Positions 60,079-64,000 of a stretch of 64,000 bases of DNA are shown one piece after another; within the stretch, counting starts at the first letter, position 1, and every line of letters begins with the position of its first letter. The DNA comes from Nocardioides daedukensis (GTDB taxonomy: Bacteria > Actinomycetota > Actinomycetes > Propionibacteriales > Nocardioidaceae). The notes below the pieces were generated by a model. The model saw nothing but the letters and a program-made list of their open reading frames with translations. It searched no databases and was not told the origin of the DNA. The translations under genes were made by a program, and so were the position numbers. The stretch lies in assembly GCF_013408415.1 (NCBI RefSeq), contig NZ_JACCAA010000001.1:620001-684000 (forward strand). Reading direction: 5' to 3'.

Positions 60079-61712
60079 CGGAGTGGGACGATAACTCCGG
60101 ACCAGGAGCCCACCTGGGTCTCTGCTTCCCCGACGAGTCGGCCTACGCCGCCACCGTCGAGACTCTCGTCGCCGACGAGGTGGGCAGCCGGATCACCGCC
60201 GAGGACCCCACTCTGTGGGGCCCGGAAGCCGAGGAGGAGGCAGCCAAGCGGCTCGACTGGGTGTCGCTGCCCCGCAGCTCCCGCTCGCTGCTCACCGAGA
60301 TCGCCGACCTCCGCGCCGATCTCGTGGCGCGAGGCCTGACCCGAGTGGTGCTGTGCGGGATGGGCGGCTCCTCGCTGGCCCCTGAGGTGATCTGCGCGGC
60401 CGCAGGCGTGCCGCTCGAGGTGCTGGACTCCTCCAACCCGGACACGGTGCGCGATGCCACCTCCGGCGACCTGACCTGCACCGTCGTGGTCGTCTCGAGC
60501 AAGTCCGGCGGCACCGTCGAGACCGACAGCCAGAAGCGCGCCTTCGAAGCAGCCTTCAAGGACGCCGGGATCGATCCAACCGAGCGGATCATCGTGGTCA
60601 CCGACCCCGGCTCCCCCTTCGACAAGGGCGCGACCGTGGACGGCTATCGGGTGTTCCGCGCCGACCCGGACGTGGGCGGCCGCTACTCCGCGCTCACCGC
60701 GTTCGGCCTGGTCCCCTCGGGGCTGGCCGGCGCCGACATCGAGGCGCTGATGGACCAGGCCGAGGCCTTGCTCCCGGCGCTGGCGCTCGACTCGAACGAC
60801 AACCCCGGTCTCCGCCTCGGCGGCCTGCTCGGACTGGCCGCCACCCAGCGGGTGGACAAGCTCGTGCTCGCCAACGCCGGTGCGGAGTTCGCGGGGTTGG
60901 GCGACTGGATCGAGCAGCTCGTGGCCGAGTCCACCGGGAAGCACGGCCACGGCCTGCTGCCCGTCGTGGTCGGGTCGGTCGACGCCCCCAACTTCACTCC
61001 CAGCACTGCTGACTCGATCCTGGTCAGCTATGGCCCTGATTCCCCCTTCGACGACGTACGACCGGCATCGGGGTTCGGCGCGGCCGTCGACGCACCCTTG
61101 GGCGCGCAGATCCAGCTCTGGGAGTTCGCGACCGCCGTCGCCGGACGGGTGATCGGGATCAACCCCTTCGACCAGCCCGACGTGGAGAGCGCCAAGCAGG
61201 CGGCCCGGGAGATGCTGGACGGACCGGACAAGGTTCCGGCGCCGCGCTTCGTCGACGGTTCCTTCTCGGTCCACGCGGGTGACTGGCTGCCGAGCACGGT
61301 GACCACTGCCCGCGAGGCGATCGAGACGCTCCTGGGCACCATCGTCCCGGCGAGCGGATATCTCGCGGTGCACGCCTACCTCGATCGCCACCGCGACGCC
61401 GACCTGGCCGACGTACGTCGTTCCCTCGCCACCCGCACCACCCGCCCGGTGACGTTCGGATGGGGGCCGAGGTTCCTGCACTCCACCGGGCAGTACCACA
61501 AGGGCGGACCGGCCACCGGGGTCTATCTCCAGATCACCACCGAGCCGGTCGAGGACCTCGAGGTTCCAGGTCGCGAGTTCACCTTCCAGGAGTTCTTCGG
61601 CTCCCAGTCGGTCGGCGACGCCCAGGTGTTGGCGGCCAAGGGACGCCCGGTCCTGCGGATCCACCTCGCCGAACCGGCGGCCGTCACCGAGCTGGGACGG
61701 TTGCTGCGATGA
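60075..61712 (+). CDS. pgi: Glucose-6-phosphate isomerase
   Basis: A 545-residue isomerase between glucose-6-phosphate and fructose-6-phosphate. The first SIS half has [18 protein letters not shown] and [17 protein letters not shown]. The second half is marked by [12 protein letters not shown] and [20 protein letters not shown]. This is the atypical form found with tal and pgl in actinobacteria rather than the E. coli type. Starts and stops overlap tal and pgl by 4 bases each (ATGA), so translation of the three is coupled. In most relatives zwf and opcA lie between tal or pgi and pgl; they do not here. Confidence 0.95.
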   Translation: MTEWDDNSGPGAHLGLCFPDESAYAATVETLVADEVGSRITAEDPTLWGPEAEEEAAKRLDWVSLPRSSRSLLTEIADLRADLVARGLTRVVLCGMGGSSLAPEVICAAAGVPLEVLDSSNPDTVRDATSGDLTCTVVVVSSKSGGTVETDSQKRAFEAAFKDAGIDPTERIIVVTDPGSPFDKGATVDGYRVFRADPDVGGRYSALTAFGLVPSGLAGADIEALMDQAEALLPALALDSNDNPGLRLGGLLGLAATQRVDKLVLANAGAEFAGLGDWIEQLVAESTGKHGHGLLPVVVGSVDAPNFTPSTADSILVSYGPDSPFDDVRPASGFGAAVDAPLGAQIQLWEFATAVAGRVIGINPFDQPDVESAKQAAREMLDGPDKVPAPRFVDGSFSVHAGDWLPSTVTTAREAIETLLGTIVPASGYLAVHAYLDRHRDADLADVRRSLATRTTRPVTFGWGPRFLHSTGQYHKGGPATGVYLQITTEPVEDLEVPGREFTFQEFFGSQSVGDAQVLAAKGRPVLRIHLAEPAAVTELGRLLR

Positions 61713-62434
61713 GCAGCGACGTCCGGGTCCACCCAGGTGCCGAGTCCCTCGCCGAGGCCGTCGCCGAGGCGCTGATCGCCCGGCTCAGCGACATCCAGGC
61801 AGAGGGCCGGGTGCCGGTCGTCGGGCTGACCGGCGGAACCATCGCCGCTGCGGTGCACCGCAAGGTCGCCTCGTCGCTCAACGGCTTCGATGTCGACTGG
61901 GACGAGGTCGACTTCTGGTGGGGCGACGAACGCTATGTCGACTCGAACAGTGGCGAGCGCAATGCGCGCCAGGCCCGCCGCGACCTGCTCGACCAGATCG
62001 AGGCCGACCCCGGACGGATCCACGAGATGCCCGGCACCGACTCGGGTCTCGCGCTCGCGGACGCCGCCGAGGACTACGCCGCGACCCTGCGTACCGAGGG
62101 CGGCGGCAAGTTCGACGTGCTCTTCCTCGGCATCGGGCCCGACGGGCACATCGCGTCGCTCTTCCCCGGCTCCGAGGCCGTGACCACCACCGGTGCCCTC
62201 ACGGTGCCGGTGAGCGACTCCCCCAAGCCGCCGGCGCAGCGGATCAGCCTCACCCTCGAGGCCCTCAACCACGCGGATGCGGTGTGGTTCATCGCCTCCG
62301 GGGCAGGCAAGGCCGACGCCGTCGCCGCGGCCCACGCCGACGGATCCGTGACCGAGATCCCGGCACGCGGCGTCACCGGGCAGAACGAGACCGTGTGGTG
62401 GCTCGACCGGCAGGCAGGGTCAGCACTCGGATGA
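61709..62434 (+). CDS. pgl: 6-phosphogluconolactonase
   Basis: A 241-residue DevB-type lactonase, the second step of the oxidative pentose phosphate branch. Motifs: VGLTGGTIAAAVHRKVA, FWWGDERYVDSNSGERNARQ and FLGIGPDGHIASLFPGSEA. It needs glucose-6-phosphate dehydrogenase upstream in the pathway, yet zwf is not in this operon. The ATG at 61709 overlaps pgi by 4 bases and the stop overlaps the phosphatase gene by 4 bases. Confidence 0.96.
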   Translation: MSSDVRVHPGAESLAEAVAEALIARLSDIQAEGRVPVVGLTGGTIAAAVHRKVASSLNGFDVDWDEVDFWWGDERYVDSNSGERNARQARRDLLDQIEADPGRIHEMPGTDSGLALADAAEDYAATLRTEGGGKFDVLFLGIGPDGHIASLFPGSEAVTTTGALTVPVSDSPKPPAQRISLTLEALNHADAVWFIASGAGKADAVAAAHADGSVTEIPARGVTGQNETVWWLDRQAGSALG

Positions 62435-63201
62435 CCGCCGCCATCAACTGGCTCGACCTGGACGGGGTCGTCAACATGCGCGACCTGGGCGGTCTGCCCA
62501 CCACCGACGGCACCACGATCCGCGAGGGCAGGCTGCTCCGCTCCGACAACCTCCAGGACCTCTCACCGTCGGCTGTGCAGCACCTGGTCGAGGAGCTGGT
62601 CCTCACCGATGTCGTGGATCTCCGCAGTCACCACGAGGTCGAGTCGGAGGGACCGGGGCCGCTGCACGCGTGGTCCCGGGTCGCGCACCACCACCTGACC
62701 CTGTTGCCCGACATGGACGCGAGCTCCGGGCCGGTGGACGCCCTGCTGGTCAAGCGCGACCGCGCGCGTCGCGATGACGACCACTGGGCCAGCCATTACC
62801 TGGGCTATCTGGAGCACCGTCCCGAGTCGGTGCTGGCCGCGCTGCGGGTGATCACCCAAGCCTCCGGGGCAACCGTCGTGCATTGCGCGGCAGGCAAGGA
62901 CCGGACCGGCACCGTGGTCGGGATGGCCCTCGCGGTCGCCGGGGTCACCGAGTCCGCGATCGTGGCCGACTACGCCGCGTCCGCGCAGCGCATCGACCAG
63001 ATCCTCGCCCGCCTCGCTCCGCGGCCGACGTACGCCGGGGTGCTGAAGGGCGATCCGTCACGGCAGCGGCCGAAGGCCGAGTCGATGGCGCGGTTCTTCC
63101 GTGCCCTGCACGCGAAGTACGACGGCCCCGAGGGCTGGCTGGCGAGCCACGGCTGGTCTGACGCCGACCGCCAGGAGCTGCGGGCGGCGCTGCGGGACTG
63201 A
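62431..63201 (+). CDS. Tyrosine-type protein phosphatase (MptpB-like)
   Basis: A 256-residue phosphatase of the PtpB type. The P-loop is VVHCAAGKDRTGTVVGMALA with Cys152 and Arg158. NMRDLGGLPTTDGTTIREGR and LLRSDNLQDLSP at the N-terminus are typical. There is no signal peptide. It is coupled to pgl by a 4-base overlap, so its expression follows the sugar-phosphate genes. Its target, protein or phosphoinositide/sugar phosphate, is unknown. It converges on rbpA with only 5 bases between. Confidence 0.92.
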   Translation: MTAAINWLDLDGVVNMRDLGGLPTTDGTTIREGRLLRSDNLQDLSPSAVQHLVEELVLTDVVDLRSHHEVESEGPGPLHAWSRVAHHHLTLLPDMDASSGPVDALLVKRDRARRDDDHWASHYLGYLEHRPESVLAALRVITQASGATVVHCAAGKDRTGTVVGMALAVAGVTESAIVADYAASAQRIDQILARLAPRPTYAGVLKGDPSRQRPKAESMARFFRALHAKYDGPEGWLASHGWSDADRQELRAALRD

Positions 63202-63206
63202 GTCCC

Positions 63207-63566
63207 TCAGAAGATGATGTCGCCGGACTTGCGACGGGAGCGCAGGGTGGCGATCGCCTCGTCCAGGATGTCGGCCGCCTCCTGGTCGGAACGGCGCTCC
63301 TTCACATAGGCGAGGTGCGTCTTGTAGGGCTCGATCTTCGGTGCCGGCGGAGGGTTCTCCTGGTCCAGGCTGGCCGGGAGCCCGCAACGGGGGCAGTCCC
63401 ACGAGTCGGGGACGTTCGCCTCGCTGGAGAAGGTGACCACCGAACGGTGGTCGTGCGAGCAGAAGTAGGTCACGCTCTGACGCGGCGCTGCCTCTCCCCG
63501 CTCGGCCTCGCCCATCGGGCCGGCGCCGACCCGGCTTCCCCGGATTGCATTTCCTGCACCAGCCAC
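63207..63566 (-). CDS. rbpA: RNA polymerase-binding protein RbpA
   Basis: A 119-residue actinobacterial transcription factor that binds RNA polymerase and the principal sigma factor. The basic linker RGSRVGAGPMGE contacts promoter DNA. The zinc region has YFCSHDH and CPRCGLPA. The C-terminal sigma-interaction domain follows (EPYKTHLAYVKERRSDQEAA). The GTG at 63566 follows GAGGAA by 7 bases. It is transcribed after secG with a 20-base gap, so the two may share a transcript. Confidence 0.96.
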   Translation of the reverse strand: MAGAGNAIRGSRVGAGPMGEAERGEAAPRQSVTYFCSHDHRSVVTFSSEANVPDSWDCPRCGLPASLDQENPPPAPKIEPYKTHLAYVKERRSDQEAADILDEAIATLRSRRKSGDIIF

Positions 63567-63586
63567 GTGTCAGTTCCTCTCGAGTC

Positions 63587-63826
63587 TCAGACGCCGTTGT
63601 AGGCCATCAGGAGCGACAGCGCGAAGATCGTCGCCGCCCAGATGACACCGATACCGACCGTGAGCCGGTCGAGGTTGCGCTCGGCAACCGACGAACCTCC
63701 GAGGTTGCTGGAGACGCCGCCACCGAACATGTCGGACAGACCGCCCCCGCGACCCTTGTGCATGAGGACCAGGAGGATCAGCACGGAGCTGGTGATCACG
63801 AGGATGATGGTGAAGAGCAGAGTCAC
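63587..63826 (-). CDS. secG: Preprotein translocase subunit SecG
   Basis: A 79-residue membrane protein with two helices (TLLFTIILVITSSVLILLVL and IGVIWAATIFALSLLMAYNG) around the conserved HKGRGGGLSDMFGGG loop. It is part of the SecYEG channel. The GTG at 63826 is the normal family start, and TAGGGT lies 7 bases upstream. It follows tpiA (52 bases), the usual actinobacterial order tpi-secG. Confidence 0.96.
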   Translation of the reverse strand: MTLLFTIILVITSSVLILLVLMHKGRGGGLSDMFGGGVSSNLGGSSVAERNLDRLTVGIGVIWAATIFALSLLMAYNGV

Positions 63827-63833
63827 GTCGGCA

Positions 63834-63839
63834 ACCCTA
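63834..63839 (-). promoter_or_regulatory. Leaderless -10 element of secG
   Basis: Minus-strand TAGGGT ends 7 bases before the GTG at 63826. Confidence 0.5.
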
Positions 63840-63878
63840 ACCCACACCTGCGCGGAACCAGCAAGAGCACCACGGAGC

Positions 63879-64000
63879 TCACAGCACCGGCATGTCGTAG
63901 AACCGGCAGACCCCGCCGAACTCGTCGGCCTGGAGGCTCGCGCCACCCACCAACGCCCCGTCGATGTCGTCCTTCGCCATGATGCCCGCGACGTTCGCGG
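63879..64000 (-). CDS. tpiA: Triose-phosphate isomerase, C-terminal end (runs off the window edge)
   Basis: Minus-strand reading of the last bases gives [20 protein letters not shown], then [18 protein letters not shown] and a stop. This is the C-terminal strand and phosphate-binding loop (GALVGGASL) of triose-phosphate isomerase, which interconverts dihydroxyacetone phosphate and glyceraldehyde-3-phosphate. About 40 codons are visible; the 5' end is outside the window. secG follows it on the same strand. Confidence 0.93.
   Translation of the reverse strand, partial: ANVAGIMAKDDIDGALVGGASLQADEFGGVCRFYDMPVL

Overview
The window is GC-rich, tightly packed actinobacterial chromosome. Gene content and order point to the Nocardioidaceae (Nocardioides-like): RbpA, a SufR-led suf operon, an acVLRF1-type peptidyl-tRNA hydrolase, a fabG-inhA type pair, a DUF3099 gene, and many genes that start at or next to their own transcription start. 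No rRNA, tRNA, insertion sequence, prophage or CRISPR array was seen, and no stretch over about 300 bases lacks a gene.

Layout. 1-14.8 kb: a partial membrane protein and an EthD-like gene; YiaAB protein; two tandem acyl-CoA dehydrogenases behind a perfect 17-bp palindrome; peptide deformylase; a tetrapyrrole cluster (cobT, a siroheme/uroporphyrin-III methyltransferase, a TrmH-type methyltransferase); PEBP protein; tandem-GNAT protein; a luciferase-like monooxygenase with its FMN reductase; a three-gene ABC-2 exporter. 14.8-27.8 kb: a 1073-residue secreted double-propeller protein; ankyrin protein facing a katA-furA operon across a strong shared terminator; hydrolase; nfeD-SPFH-TauE/SafE operon; ABC ATPase; serB; a SixA-type phosphatase. 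27.8-33.8 kb: a cyanophycin locus, cphB-cphA-cupin, facing a second CphA-like Mur ligase that lacks the ATP-grasp domain. 33.8-44.4 kb: fabI and fabG; dodecin; DUF3099 gene; a probable structured RNA with two C-rich-loop hairpins ahead of a 69-residue zinc-ribbon gene; moaA; SURF1; ABC exporter; ABC-F; zinc metallopeptidase; an APH-like kinase next to acVLRF1. 44.4-64 kb: the actinobacterial block sufR-B-D-Rieske-C-S-U-T, two ABC exporters, ctaA, ctaB, tkt-tal-pgi-pgl, a tyrosine phosphatase, rbpA, secG and the end of tpiA. Its order matches the Mycobacterium tuberculosis Rv1438-Rv1466 region, but zwf and opcA are missing and pgi sits in their place.

How the genes work together. CphA polymerises Asp and Arg into cyanophycin and CphB cuts it, so cphBA is a nitrogen-storage module; the neighbouring ATP-grasp-less ligase is the most unusual gene here. 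The suf genes build Fe-S clusters under a cluster-sensing repressor whose likely operator overlaps the sufR start. CtaA, CtaB and SURF1 serve haem A synthesis and cytochrome oxidase assembly. tkt-tal-pgi-pgl link glycolysis and the pentose phosphate pathway. FurA-KatA is a peroxide-defence operon with a recognisable operator.

Expression pattern. At least 21 genes have a TAnnnT-like -10 hexamer 6-8 bases before the start codon, the spacing expected for leaderless mRNAs. These were read by eye; no search or folding program was run.
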